DNA of 64,000 bases from positions 4,028,501 through 4,092,500 of the forward strand of contig NZ_CP047030.1 in NCBI RefSeq assembly GCF_009796825.1, given 5' to 3'. This document shows positions 55,047-64,000 of the stretch, piece after piece (position 1 is the first letter of the stretch; each line of letters starts with the position of its first letter). Position numbers and translations under genes: made by a program. Below the pieces are notes generated by a model. It worked only from the letters and a program-made list of their open reading frames with translations. It searched no databases and was not told the DNA's origin. Source of the DNA: Algibacter sp. L3A6. GTDB taxonomy: Bacteria > Bacteroidota > Bacteroidia > Flavobacteriales > Flavobacteriaceae.

Positions 55047-56138
55047 TTATCGAGGTAAAAATCTATCAAAAGACTGCCAATATTTATCCTTATAGATATC
55101 AAAAGTAATCTTTAACCTATCTGAGTATTTTGATTCAATCTCATAAAAAACCTTAGAAGGCTTTCTAAAATCGGTACATGCGAAATATACCTCTCGCATA
55201 TTATCAGCCGTTTGCCTACCAATATTAAGATAGCCATCAAAATCTTTAAGCTGCTCCAAAACTTCATCTTCAATAACACTTAAAAGATTATAAGTGTTTT
55301 CATCTGGCATACCGTTATCCACAATACCCTTATACTCTATTTCGAGCACAACAACCCATGGATGTGATGCTTTGCTATCCCATTGAAGCAAATCGGTGTT
55401 TACAACTGCTAAAAGCGATAAACCAGACTCCATAGTAGCTTCTAACGCTGCATAACTATCTTCATCAGTAGAATGACGCAGTCCATCATATTTTTCAATG
55501 AATTCCTTTTCGCGCCAAATTAGAAAATCTTTTAATTTCTCTATAGGCACCAAATCCGCTTCAGCATCAACGGTATTAATAACATTTAGATTATCGATAA
55601 TGGAAACAGCGTTTAATTCGCCTAAAGCATTATCTAAAAACAGATAAACACCGTTAGTAACATCTAAACGTTGCTCTTCAGTTAAATCTTTATAGGTTAT
55701 AGTAATATCAATTTCATCAGGATAATCTCCTAAATCGTTAGAATAAAAATGAAGTGTGTTTTTACTAAACTCCAACTCTCCTATTTGGATGTTCGAGTCA
55801 TCGAAACCAGATTCCGGTTTTAAAGCTGTTATTCTCCAACCTTTAATTTCCGGAGCTTCGTTTACTAAATCTTCAACAAAAGCAATGTTTCTTAAATCAC
55901 CATCGGCGGTTAAAATAAGTTCTGCAGTATCAGCATCACACATTCCTGCAAGAAACCAAAACCCTTCTTTTAATTCATCTAATTTAAAAGATAAATCATT
56001 AAAAAACAACTCATTAACATCACCTTCCTCACTAATCGCTTTAAAAAATGATTTTTCGTTTTTAACAAACCAATTCCAAAAATCTGAATAAGATTTTACA
56101 GGCATATCTTTCTTTAGTAACTTATTAAAAAAACTCAT
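55047..56138 (-). CDS. DUF695 domain protein
   Basis: A 363-residue soluble protein. The N-terminal part (~15-170, starting SYSDFWNWFVKNEKSFF) is a conserved region seen in Bacteroidota proteins; the C-terminal part (~220-355) is DUF695, with a HPWVVVLEIEYKG strand, GMPDENTYNLLSVIEDEV helix and YLNIGRQTADNMREVYF. No catalytic role is known. It is 11 bases upstream of the DUF2891 gene and 70 bases downstream of murA, so it is probably co-transcribed with pxp genes. Confidence 0.75.
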   Translation of the reverse strand: MSFFNKLLKKDMPVKSYSDFWNWFVKNEKSFFKAISEEGDVNELFFNDLSFKLDELKEGFWFLAGMCDADTAELILTADGDLRNIAFVEDLVNEAPEIKGWRITALKPESGFDDSNIQIGELEFSKNTLHFYSNDLGDYPDEIDITITYKDLTEEQRLDVTNGVYLFLDNALGELNAVSIIDNLNVINTVDAEADLVPIEKLKDFLIWREKEFIEKYDGLRHSTDEDSYAALEATMESGLSLLAVVNTDLLQWDSKASHPWVVVLEIEYKGIVDNGMPDENTYNLLSVIEDEVLEQLKDFDGYLNIGRQTADNMREVYFACTDFRKPSKVFYEIESKYSDRLKITFDIYKDKYWQSFDRFLPR

Positions 56139-56208
56139 ACCGCACCATTAGGTGATTTCGTTTTAAACGAATATAACAATTGAAAATAAAAAAAAGAAGA
56201 ACGTGAGA

Positions 56209-57519
56209 TTACTCTACACGTTCTATTTTGGCACCAATAGCGCGTAAGCGCTCGTCGATGTTTTCGTAACCACGATCTATTTGCTCTATATTCTGTATGG
56301 TCGATGTTCCTTTTGCAGAAAGTGCTGCAATAAGTAAAGACACACCCGCACGAATATCTGGAGACGTCATGGTTGTTGCTTTTAAAGTTGATTTAAAATC
56401 GTGACCAATAACGGTAGCTCTATGCGGATCGCATAAAATAATTTTTGCCCCCATATCGATCAATTTATCAACGAAGAACAAACGACTTTCGAACATTTTT
56501 TGATGTATTAAAACACTACCTCTAGCTTGTGTAGCCACAACTAGAATGATACTCAATAAATCTGGAGTAAAACCAGGCCAAGGCGCATCGGAAATGGTTA
56601 AAATAGAACCATCTATATAACTTTGAATTTCGTAACCGTTAGTATGTGCAGGAATATGAATATCATCGCCTTGCTTTTCAACGGTGATTCCTAATTTTCT
56701 AAAAACGCTAGGTATTACGCCTAAATCGTTCCAGCTTACATTAGAAATGGTAAGTTCACTTTTCGTCATAGCCGCAAGACCAATCCAACTTCCAATTTCT
56801 ATCATATCAGGAAGCATACGGTGTTCCGTACCTCCTAAAACTTCAACACCCTCTATAATAAGCATGTTAGAACCAACACCACTAATTTTGGCGCCCATTC
56901 TGTTTAGCATTTTACAAAGCTGCTGCAAATAAGGCTCACAAGCCGCATTGTAAATTGTAGTTGTTCCTCGGGCTAAAACAGCAGCCATTACAATATTTGC
57001 TGTTCCGGTAACCGATGCTTCTTCAAGCAACATATAAGTTCCAGTTAAATACTCGGCTTCTACACCGTAAAACTGATCTTCTTTACTATATTTAAATTTA
57101 GCACCTAAATTAATTAAGCCTTCAAAATGCGTATCTAATCTACGACGACCAATTTTATCTCCTCCTGGTTTTGGAATATACCCTTTACCAAAACGAGCTA
57201 ATAAAGGCCCAACAATCATTATAGATCCTCGTAAACCACGACCATCCACTTTAAAAGCATCAGATTCTAGATAATCTAAATCAACTTCGTCGGCTTGAAA
57301 AGTATAACTTCCTTTGCTTATTTTTTCAACCTTAACACCTAGCTTTCTTAACAAGTTTATAAGCTTATTAACATCTATAATGTCTGGAATATTATTAATT
57401 GTAACCAGTTCTGGAGTAAGTAGAACGGCACATAGAATTTGTAAAGCTTCGTTTTTTGCTCCTTGAGGTTGGATACTACCTTTTAATTGGTGTCCTCCTT
57501 CAATTTTAAATGTTCCCAT
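56209..57519 (-). CDS. murA: UDP-N-acetylglucosamine 1-carboxyvinyltransferase, Asp in the catalytic loop
   Basis: The 436-residue enzyme transfers enolpyruvate from PEP to UDP-GlcNAc, the first committed step of peptidoglycan synthesis. It has the two inside-out alpha/beta domains, with QGAKNEAL near residue 18, RGLRGSIMIVGPLLARFG at 94-111 and the loop PGGDKIGRRRLDTHF at 118-132. The residue that is Cys115 in E. coli is Asp (D121) here. Asp gives an active enzyme that is not alkylated by fosfomycin. It starts 9 bases after the DUF4290 gene. Confidence 0.95.
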   Translation of the reverse strand: MGTFKIEGGHQLKGSIQPQGAKNEALQILCAVLLTPELVTINNIPDIIDVNKLINLLRKLGVKVEKISKGSYTFQADEVDLDYLESDAFKVDGRGLRGSIMIVGPLLARFGKGYIPKPGGDKIGRRRLDTHFEGLINLGAKFKYSKEDQFYGVEAEYLTGTYMLLEEASVTGTANIVMAAVLARGTTTIYNAACEPYLQQLCKMLNRMGAKISGVGSNMLIIEGVEVLGGTEHRMLPDMIEIGSWIGLAAMTKSELTISNVSWNDLGVIPSVFRKLGITVEKQGDDIHIPAHTNGYEIQSYIDGSILTISDAPWPGFTPDLLSIILVVATQARGSVLIHQKMFESRLFFVDKLIDMGAKIILCDPHRATVIGHDFKSTLKATTMTSPDIRAGVSLLIAALSAKGTSTIQNIEQIDRGYENIDERLRAIGAKIERVE

Positions 57520-57528
57520 GCGTAAAAA

Positions 57529-58185
57529 TTAGTAGCGTTTTCTTTGGCGGTTATTAGTGCTATTGCTCTTTTTTTGACCACCTTTTTTATTGTTATTATT
57601 GGCGAATTTCGATTTAGTTCTCAACAAACTAGTAGAATCTGATAAATCTTCTTCAGAATTTCGAAGATCTATTTTTCCTTCAGATAATTCGAACAGATGT
57701 CCGTAAATAACGGCATCTTCAACGGTATCTTTATTCCAATTTAAAAAACACTTTTTCATGTGATTTGCAATGGTATAAAGCAACGCTTCTTTTAATTCAC
57801 CATCTTCCCATGTGTTTGCCACATCGATCATGGTTTTAATATTATTTCCGTAGAAACGATATTTCGGGAAGTTTTGTGGGTATTTTAAAGGCTCAGGACG
57901 CTCTTCGTAAATTTCTTTAGTAGGAATTTCGTAAGGAGAATCTGCATCTAATTCAAAATTAGACATGATAAAAAGCTGATCCCAAAGTTTATGTTTAAAA
58001 TCTGGAACATCGCGTAAATGCGGTTGCATATTACCCATTACAGCAATAATACCGGTGGCTAATTTATTACGTTCTTCTTTTGTTTCTCTTGTTTTAGCGT
58101 AATTAATCATCTTCTGCATATGTCTTCCGTACTCTGGAATGATTAAATGCTCACGCTCTGTGTTGTACTCTAAATCGTCTATCAA
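57529..58185 (-). CDS. DUF4290 family protein
   Basis: A 218-residue protein matching DUF4290: DLEYNTEREHLIIPEYGRHMQKM at the start, GIIAVMGNMQPHLRDVPDFKHKLWDQLF and YPQNFPKYRFYGNNI. The first ~170 residues are helical; the tail is basic and Asn/Lys-rich (KKGGQKKSNSTNNRQRKRY), perhaps for nucleic-acid binding. The family is Bacteroidota-specific and of unknown function. Adjacent to murA with a 9-base gap, which is a conserved pair in the phylum. Confidence 0.9.
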   Translation of the reverse strand: MIDDLEYNTEREHLIIPEYGRHMQKMINYAKTRETKEERNKLATGIIAVMGNMQPHLRDVPDFKHKLWDQLFIMSNFELDADSPYEIPTKEIYEERPEPLKYPQNFPKYRFYGNNIKTMIDVANTWEDGELKEALLYTIANHMKKCFLNWNKDTVEDAVIYGHLFELSEGKIDLRNSEEDLSDSTSLLRTKSKFANNNNKKGGQKKSNSTNNRQRKRY

Positions 58186-58279
58186 AATAATGTGTAGAAT
58201 TTATATTGTTGCATGTAGTTGTTATGCTTGCGCAAAATACAAAAAAAATTGAATAGCACGATTATTATTACCAAATCAA

Positions 58280-59473
58280 TTATTGCGCATACTTATTTAT
58301 TAACCTAACTAGTAAATTATTTAGAAATTCAACCTCATATTCTCCAACGGTTGGTTCTATATGGTCGTTGCCAATTCCGCTATCGTTTGTAATAAACACA
58401 TAGGTTCCGTTGGTTGCAATAGCAAAATAACGCATTAAAAACTCGGTCGATTTATCGATACCACTTGCCGTTACCGGAATTAATTTCACACCGTTTTTGG
58501 CTGCATTAATTAACGATTTTTTAATACTTAAGTTTACTTCATCAGTTTGGTGCGGTGGCGCATCTAAAAGTAAAAAGGCAATTCGTGTTTTAGAATTTGT
58601 GCTCCATTGCAAATCGTTTACAGCTTCATGCAAAGCTAATTCTACAGCCTCTTCAAAATCGCCTCCACCATCTGCGCTTTGATTACTTATAAAATCTACA
58701 GTAGAAGAAATACTGGTTGTAAAATCTGAACGTCTGGTAACATAATCATCGCCCTGATCTCTATAAAACACCGTAGAAGTTAAAATTGTAGAATTGGCAT
58801 TATCCTCTTGTGCACGACTAATAACATTAGTTAAATCGTTTTTTAAAAACTCTAGCTCATCGCCCATTGAGCCCGTAGCATCAACAATAAAAGCTATTTC
58901 TATTTTATTAGCAGTAGTTGTTGTATTCTGAATATTTAAAACATTTACACCTTCATTAAAAAAAGAAACTGCTTGACTTATTACTTCTCCATTAATTTGA
59001 ACATCGTAATCGTCAAGATTTACTGAAGAACTCGTTTTTCCGCTATCAAACAAATCTATAAATAAATTAGCTTCACCTAAATTATCTGTTTTAGCTTCAC
59101 TGATAATTTCGCCATCTTTAAAAAGAGAAAGCGATACATTATTTAAAGGTTGCGAGGTGTTTTTATCTAAAACTTGAAATGCAATACGTTTTGATGTATT
59201 GAAACTCCAATTTGCTTGAAATGTAGTATAATCTTGAGAATTTAATAAATCGCTCCAGAAATCCCATTGAGTTAAATCGTTCCATTCTCCAGCTGTAATT
59301 TGACCGGCACTTTCCCCGTTTCCACCATTACCAGAATCTCCTGAACTCTCTGAACCTTTTGAGCTCGAAGATGATGATGAATCGAGTTCATAACTTCCAT
59401 CGATGGCACTATCACCATTTTCACAACTGAATAAAACAAAAACAGAACATAAAACTAAAGCAATTTTTTTCAT
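58280..59473 (-). CDS. VWA-domain lipoprotein
   Basis: The 397-residue protein has a lipoprotein signal (lipobox FSC, Cys 17), then a low-complexity Ser/Gly linker (~32-60) typical of surface lipoproteins, a beta domain (~90-180), and a von Willebrand A domain (~190-395) with the MIDAS DATGSMGDE and a later DAPPHQ. VWA domains bind proteins through a metal ion. Aspartate-rich acidity fits an outer-membrane location. Partner is unknown. No terminator was found in the gap to the DUF4290 gene. Confidence 0.85.
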   Translation of the reverse strand: MKKIALVLCSVFVLFSCENGDSAIDGSYELDSSSSSSSKGSESSGDSGNGGNGESAGQITAGEWNDLTQWDFWSDLLNSQDYTTFQANWSFNTSKRIAFQVLDKNTSQPLNNVSLSLFKDGEIISEAKTDNLGEANLFIDLFDSGKTSSSVNLDDYDVQINGEVISQAVSFFNEGVNVLNIQNTTTTANKIEIAFIVDATGSMGDELEFLKNDLTNVISRAQEDNANSTILTSTVFYRDQGDDYVTRRSDFTTSISSTVDFISNQSADGGGDFEEAVELALHEAVNDLQWSTNSKTRIAFLLLDAPPHQTDEVNLSIKKSLINAAKNGVKLIPVTASGIDKSTEFLMRYFAIATNGTYVFITNDSGIGNDHIEPTVGEYEVEFLNNLLVRLINKYAQ

Positions 59474-59618
59474 CTCAAATATTTTATTTCAAGATGCAAA
59501 ATTACACAAAAGGTTGCTTCAGAATAAAAAATAAAGTTTCAAACTCACGCTTTTTACACAAATTTAAAAGACAATAAATAAGGTTTTCGTTTTCACGGAA
59601 TTAAAACATGTACAATTA

Positions 59619-59912
59619 TTAAAGGCTAATTACACCTTCTATTTTAGAAGCGACCTCTTTGTATTTCTCGATAACAGCTTCAGGTTTTTCCATAACAACA
59701 TCAATAGAAACACTAGTATATTTACCGTTTTTAGATTCTTTTGTTTTGATCACAGCACCTAAACCATCGAAAATAGTTTCAATTTTTTCAATTTTTTCTT
59801 TGTTTGAAAGTACAATGAATTTATATAAGTATTCTGCAGGCCAAACGTCTGTATCGTATAATTGTTCTTTTAATTTATCGTAAAATTCTTCTGAATTTGG
59901 AGGTGTGCTCAT
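59619..59912 (-). CDS. DUF493 (YbeD-like) family protein
   Basis: A 97-residue protein with the ferredoxin-like fold pattern of DUF493: FYDKLKEQL, WPAEYLYKFIV and YTSVSIDVVMEKPEAVIEKY. The ATG at 59912 (MSTPPNSEEF) is preferred over one 21 bases upstream because the family starts there. The E. coli homologue YbeD is thought to be a small regulatory protein for metabolic enzymes. It is divergent from the AAA_28 gene. Confidence 0.85.
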   Translation of the reverse strand: MSTPPNSEEFYDKLKEQLYDTDVWPAEYLYKFIVLSNKEKIEKIETIFDGLGAVIKTKESKNGKYTSVSIDVVMEKPEAVIEKYKEVASKIEGVISL

Positions 59913-60002
59913 TACATATTTATTTGGCTGCAAATATACAGTTTAGTTTCGATTTTTTTTATAGATTATAAATTCCGATTTTTACACAAAAATAAAGCAG
60001 CA

Positions 60003-60542
60003 TTGAACACTAAAAAGATTGTTATTACGGGCGGTCCAGGAACTGGAAAATCAACTTTAATTAATGAATTAATAAAAAGAGGCCATACTTGTTTAGAAGA
60101 AATTTCGCGACAAGTAATTTTAGAAGCAAAAAAAGAAGGTATCGATCAACTCTTTTTAACCAACCCGCTCATGTTTAGCGAACTCCTTTTAAAGGGCCGA
60201 CAAAAACAATTTGTTGATGCCGAATTATTTAAAAATGAAATCGTATTTTTCGATCGTGGTTTGCCAGATGTATTAGCTTACATGGATTTTATTGGCGACG
60301 AATGCCCAGAAAACTTCATTGAAACTTGCAACAAATCTAAATACCACACCGTTTTTATATTAAAACCTTGGGAAGCTATTTACACCAGCGATAATGAACG
60401 CTACGAGACTTTTGATCAAGCCTTAGAAATTCACGATCACTTAGTAAAAACCTATGAAAACTACGACTATAATTTAATAGATGTACCTTTTGATACTGTT
60501 GAGAATAGAACCAATTTTATTTTAAACGAATTAAAGATATAA
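60003..60542 (+). CDS. AAA_28-type P-loop ATPase/kinase (TTG start)
   Basis: A 179-residue protein with Walker A GGPGTGKS at residues ~10-17 and an FFDRGLPD segment near 82; the pattern fits AAA_28/NadR-like nucleoside or small-molecule kinases. No ATG is present upstream in frame, so TTG at 60003 (MNTKKIVITG) is the start. It is 9 bases before recQ and may be co-transcribed. Substrate is unknown. Confidence 0.8.
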   Translation: MNTKKIVITGGPGTGKSTLINELIKRGHTCLEEISRQVILEAKKEGIDQLFLTNPLMFSELLLKGRQKQFVDAELFKNEIVFFDRGLPDVLAYMDFIGDECPENFIETCNKSKYHTVFILKPWEAIYTSDNERYETFDQALEIHDHLVKTYENYDYNLIDVPFDTVENRTNFILNELKI

Positions 60543-60551
60543 GCGTCCAGA

Positions 60552-62459
60552 ATGGAACACCCTATTAACATACTAGAACGTTATTGGAAATTCACCGAAT
60601 TCCGACCAAACCAAGAAGCCATTATAAATTCGGTTTTGGCAGGTGAGGATACTTTTGCGCTTTTGCCAACTGGTGGTGGAAAATCTTTATGTTTCCAAAT
60701 TCCTGCTCTAGTAAAAAAAGGGATATGCATTGTTGTATCTCCACTTATTGCTTTAATGAAAGACCAAGTACAGTCTTTAAACAATAAAGGGATTAAGGCC
60801 ATGGCGCTTACAAGTGGTATTTCATATAAAGAATTAGACACGCTTCTAGACAATTGTATCTACGGAAATTACAAGTTTCTATACCTATCTCCCGAGCGAC
60901 TGCAACAAGAATTGGTGCAAGACCGCATTAGGTTAATGAATGTGAATTTAATCGCCATAGATGAGGCACACTGTATTTCGCAATGGGGTAGCGATTTTAG
61001 ACCGGCTTATAATAATATTGCGCTTTTAAGACAATTACAACCAACCGTAAACGCTATTGCCCTTACAGCATCCGCAAAACCTGAGGTAATTGATGATATT
61101 GTAAAACAACTCGATTTTATTAACCCTAAAATATTTAAGCAATCTTTTTTGAGACCCAATTTGGCTTATTTAGTTTATGATGAAAATGATAAGTATTACA
61201 GAATACAGACGATATTAAAAAAATATAAACAGTCTTCCATTATTTATGTTAGAAATAGAAAACTAACTATTGAGTTAAGTTCTTTTTTAGAATCTAAAAA
61301 CATAACCGCTACCTTTTACCATGGTGGTTTACACAATAGTGAAAAGGATAAAAACATGGATGCCTGGATTAATAACCGAAAACAGGTTATGGTGGCTACA
61401 AATGCTTTTGGAATGGGGATTGATAAACCCGATGTAAAAACCGTGGTACATATTAGCCTACCAGAAAGTATAGAAAGCTACTTTCAAGAAGCCGGACGGG
61501 TTGGCCGAAATGGCGATAAGGCTTTTGCAGTAATTTTGAAAAACAAAAGTGACGAAGCTAATATTAAAAAACAGTTTTTAGGATCACTTGCTAGTGTCGA
61601 TTTTGTAAAGCAAGTTTACAGAAAACTATGTAATTATTTTCAGGTGCCTTATGGTGAAGGTGAATATTCAACTTTTGAGTTCGATTTTAATACCTTTTGC
61701 AAAACGTACAAGTTTAGCCCAAGCTCGTGCTATAACGCTTTATTGATTTTAGATAGAAATAGTATAATTACGCTTTCTAAACAATTTAAAAACAAGGTTA
61801 CAGTACAGTTCATTATTTCTAACTCGGCATTGTTCAATTATTTAGATACACATACCGAGTACAGTATTATTGTAAAATCTATTTTACGCATGTATGGCGG
61901 TGTTTTTGAGCAAGTCACCAAAATTGCATTGGCCAAAATAACCGAGAAATCGGCGATAAGCGAAGTTAAAATAGTGAACGCTTTAAAACAGCTAGAACAT
62001 GATGGTATTATCACCTTAAAACTATCTGCAACAGATGCAGAAGTTACTTTTATTCAGCCACGAGAAGATGATAAAACTATTAACAGAATAGCAAAAACTA
62101 TAGAACAGCAAAATGATTTAAAGCAACAGCAAGTAAAGGCGATGCTAGATTATGTTGAAAACGAATCGGTGTGTAAAAGCATGCAACTCCTCGCCTATTT
62201 TGGAGAAACAGAAATTAGTCCTTGCGGTATTTGTTCGGTTTGCACTCAAGCTAAAAAAGTTAAGGTTTCATCAAATGATATCACAACTATAAAAAACCAA
62301 GTTATTGAGCTTTTAGAAAATGGTAATCAATCTTCTAGACAAATTTCGGCTTTACTAAACACTTCCGAAGAACAGATAAAACAGGTTTTAAAATTACTTT
62401 TAGAACATCAAATAGTAACGATAACAGCAAAGAATACTTATAAGTTGAGCCATTTATAA
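60552..62459 (+). CDS. recQ: RecQ-family ATP-dependent DNA helicase
   Basis: The 635-residue helicase unwinds DNA 3' to 5' in recombination and replication repair. It has Walker A LPTGGGKS (~residue 38), DEAH box IDEAHCISQWG (~136), QEAGRVGRNG in the second RecA domain and the zinc-binding Cys set of the RQC region (VCKSMQ ... CGICSVC near 542-560). The C-terminal winged helix is present, but no HRDC domain, so it is a short RecQ. Bacteroidota usually have a second, longer RecQ elsewhere. Confidence 0.93.
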   Translation: MEHPINILERYWKFTEFRPNQEAIINSVLAGEDTFALLPTGGGKSLCFQIPALVKKGICIVVSPLIALMKDQVQSLNNKGIKAMALTSGISYKELDTLLDNCIYGNYKFLYLSPERLQQELVQDRIRLMNVNLIAIDEAHCISQWGSDFRPAYNNIALLRQLQPTVNAIALTASAKPEVIDDIVKQLDFINPKIFKQSFLRPNLAYLVYDENDKYYRIQTILKKYKQSSIIYVRNRKLTIELSSFLESKNITATFYHGGLHNSEKDKNMDAWINNRKQVMVATNAFGMGIDKPDVKTVVHISLPESIESYFQEAGRVGRNGDKAFAVILKNKSDEANIKKQFLGSLASVDFVKQVYRKLCNYFQVPYGEGEYSTFEFDFNTFCKTYKFSPSSCYNALLILDRNSIITLSKQFKNKVTVQFIISNSALFNYLDTHTEYSIIVKSILRMYGGVFEQVTKIALAKITEKSAISEVKIVNALKQLEHDGIITLKLSATDAEVTFIQPREDDKTINRIAKTIEQQNDLKQQQVKAMLDYVENESVCKSMQLLAYFGETEISPCGICSVCTQAKKVKVSSNDITTIKNQVIELLENGNQSSRQISALLNTSEEQIKQVLKLLLEHQIVTITAKNTYKLSHL

Positions 62460-62580
62460 TTCAGCTTAATTATTAAATTCAGAAATAAACTTCAACTACA
62501 CCTATTATAATAGGTATATAAAACGAAATACTAAACATGTTTAAGCTAAGGCCTACATGTTAGAAAAAACAAGATTAGAA

Positions 62581-63528
62581 ATGAAAGATTTAAAAATAGT
62601 ATTTATGGGAACGCCTGATTTTGCCGTTACCATTTTAAAAACATTAGTAGAAAACAAACAAAACATAGTTGGGGTAATTACGGCTCCAGATAAACCTGCA
62701 GGACGTGGCCGTAAACTAAACGAAAGCGCCGTAAAGGTTTATGCAAAATCGGTTGGATTAAATATTTTACAACCTACCAACTTAAAGAATGAAGACTTTT
62801 TGGAAGAATTAAAGGCTTTAAATGCGAATTTACAAATTGTAGTAGCCTTTAGAATGTTACCGAAAGCGGTTTGGCAAATGCCTGAATATGGTACTTTTAA
62901 TTTGCACGCTTCTTTATTACCTAACTATCGTGGAGCTGCTCCTATTAATTGGGCTATTATAAATGGAGAAACAAAAACAGGCGTTTCAACCTTCTTTATT
63001 GATGAGAAAATTGATACTGGCGCTATGATTCTTCAAGAAGAAATAAAAATAGAACCAGAAGAACATGCAGGAAGCTTACATGATAAGTTAATGCACTTAG
63101 GAAGTGATTTGGTTTTAAAAACGGTTAACCTTATTAAAGAAGGCCCTGTTAAAACAGTTGCACAACAAGAAACGGCAGATATAAAAACGGCATACAAACT
63201 AAATAAGGATAACTGCAAAATAGATTGGAATGCCTCTATAGAAGATATCCATAATAAAATACGTGGTTTAAGCCCATACCCAGCAGCATGGTGTACCTTA
63301 ATTAATGGTGATGACAGCTTAGATATTAAAATTTATAGCGCAAAAAAAGAAATTATTGAGCATAAGGATGCTATAGGACTTATTGTTTCTACAAAAAAAG
63401 AGTTAAAAGTCGCTGTGAGTAAAGGTTACCTCATTATAGATGATATTAAGCTTCCTGGTAAGCGCACTATGGATGTAAAATCCCTTTTAAATGGCTATCA
63501 ATTTGAAAGCGATGCAAAAATGCTGTAA
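62581..63528 (+). CDS. fmt: Methionyl-tRNA formyltransferase
   Basis: The 315-residue enzyme formylates initiator Met-tRNA with 10-formyl-THF. It has the GART-type N-terminus (IVFMGTPDFAV), PAGRGRKLNESAVK, the catalytic NLHASLLPNYRGAAPINWA (Asn and His) and a C-terminal OB-like domain with KIDWNAS and GLSPYPAAWC. I chose the ATG at 62581 (MKDLKIVFMGTPDFAV), which matches the family start; an ATG 24 bases earlier would add eight residues. The next gene is 187 bases downstream with its own promoter. Confidence 0.94.
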   Translation: MKDLKIVFMGTPDFAVTILKTLVENKQNIVGVITAPDKPAGRGRKLNESAVKVYAKSVGLNILQPTNLKNEDFLEELKALNANLQIVVAFRMLPKAVWQMPEYGTFNLHASLLPNYRGAAPINWAIINGETKTGVSTFFIDEKIDTGAMILQEEIKIEPEEHAGSLHDKLMHLGSDLVLKTVNLIKEGPVKTVAQQETADIKTAYKLNKDNCKIDWNASIEDIHNKIRGLSPYPAAWCTLINGDDSLDIKIYSAKKEIIEHKDAIGLIVSTKKELKVAVSKGYLIIDDIKLPGKRTMDVKSLLNGYQFESDAKML

Positions 63529-63632
63529 AGCCTTATTCCTGCTGATGTTATTAAAAAAACGTTAAATCAACGGGTCTTTATTAACAAATGCGATAAGTTA
63601 TTAACAAAACCACGAATTTCCCTTGCTATTAC

Positions 63633-63662
63633 TTGTGTTATTGAGTAATCCGTATAAATTTG
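63633..63662 (+). promoter_or_regulatory. Bacteroidota-type promoter of the HU gene
   Basis: TTG (63633-63635), a 19-base spacer and TAAATTTG (63655-63662) match the TTG/TAnnTTTG consensus. The start codon lies about 50 bases further on. Confidence 0.55.
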
Positions 63663-63715
63663 TATAGGATATAACAAAATGTTTAACCAATTTATTAATA
63701 ATTAAATTTTATATT

Positions 63716-63988
63716 ATGAACAAGACAGATTTAATCGATGCTATGGCAGAACACGCAGGAATTACTAAGGCTGCTGCTAAAAAAGCTTTAGAATGTGCAA
63801 TTATTGAAATCGAAGGAGCTTTACAAAAAGGTAACAGAGTTTCTTTAGTAGGTTTTGGTTCTTGGTCAGTTTCTAAAAGAGCTGCAAGAGAAGGAAGAAA
63901 CCCTCAAACAGGTGATACTATCCAAATTAAAGCAAAAAACGTTGTAAAGTTTAAAGCTGGTGCAGATTTATCAAGTGCAGTAAACTAA
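63716..63988 (+). CDS. HU family DNA-binding protein
   Basis: A 90-residue basic protein with the full HU fold: MNKTDLIDAMAEHAGITKA at the start, VSLVGFGSWSVSKRAAREGR with the NPQTGDTI turn of the DNA-binding arms, and KAKNVVKFKAG at the end. HU dimers bend and compact DNA. It is complete, ending 12 bases before the window edge. Confidence 0.97.
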   Translation: MNKTDLIDAMAEHAGITKAAAKKALECAIIEIEGALQKGNRVSLVGFGSWSVSKRAAREGRNPQTGDTIQIKAKNVVKFKAGADLSSAVN

Positions 63989-64000
63989 TTATTTGCTTCA

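Noticed and set aside
1..64000. CRISPR arrays, tRNA or rRNA genes, transposases
   Set aside because: No repeat-spacer pattern, cloverleaf sequence or transposase reading frame was recognised anywhere in the window.

Overview
The window is AT-rich chromosomal DNA of a Bacteroidota member, almost certainly a marine Flavobacteriaceae species close to Formosa, Algibacter or Zobellia. The evidence is the mix of protein families (DUF4290, Lacal_2735-type protein, DUF2452, GH3-like adenylating enzyme, YtxJ, hybrid two-component PUL regulators, S1 sulfatases with lipoprotein signals) and the promoters, which read TTG then TAnnTTTG. No rRNA, tRNA, CRISPR array, insertion sequence or phage gene was seen.

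Layout. 1-872: end of an AraC-type regulator cut by the left edge. 1078-5048: small, poorly conserved genes including a SUFU-domain protein, resembling an immunity-protein island. 5045-8212: 4-helix-bundle membrane protein, TraB-like lipoprotein, two small membrane proteins and Dps. 8345-11361: two AsmA/DUF748-like envelope proteins and an ArsC-fold protein without the active cysteine. 11504-15079: cardiolipin synthase, secreted HExxH protease and a GH3-family enzyme.

15373-32177 is a catabolic locus for a sulfated polysaccharide, probably a galactan: two formylglycine sulfatases, two GH2 beta-galactosidase-like enzymes, an unassigned clan GH-A-like enzyme with fibronectin III modules, and a divergent hybrid two-component regulator. 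No SusC/SusD pair is present. An orphan PAS histidine kinase follows.

33636-38734 is a tightly packed light/UV operon: Lacal_2735-type protein, DUF2452, DUF2805, photolyase, DUF2256, a photolyase-related protein, a hypothetical and a CIA30 protein. A 30-bp palindrome lies upstream. The DUF2256 gene overlaps both neighbours but carries a TAA where the family has a conserved Trp.

The rest is mostly housekeeping: glyA, fahA, lipoproteins, ytxJ, a large PAS histidine kinase, clpB, a deoC homologue lacking the Schiff-base lysine, a DUF695-DUF2891-pxpABC operon (5-oxoproline use), murA with Asp in place of the fosfomycin-target Cys, DUF4290, a VWA lipoprotein, DUF493, an AAA_28 ATPase, recQ, fmt and an HU protein. 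Family assignments are from recognition of the translated sequence; no database search was run.
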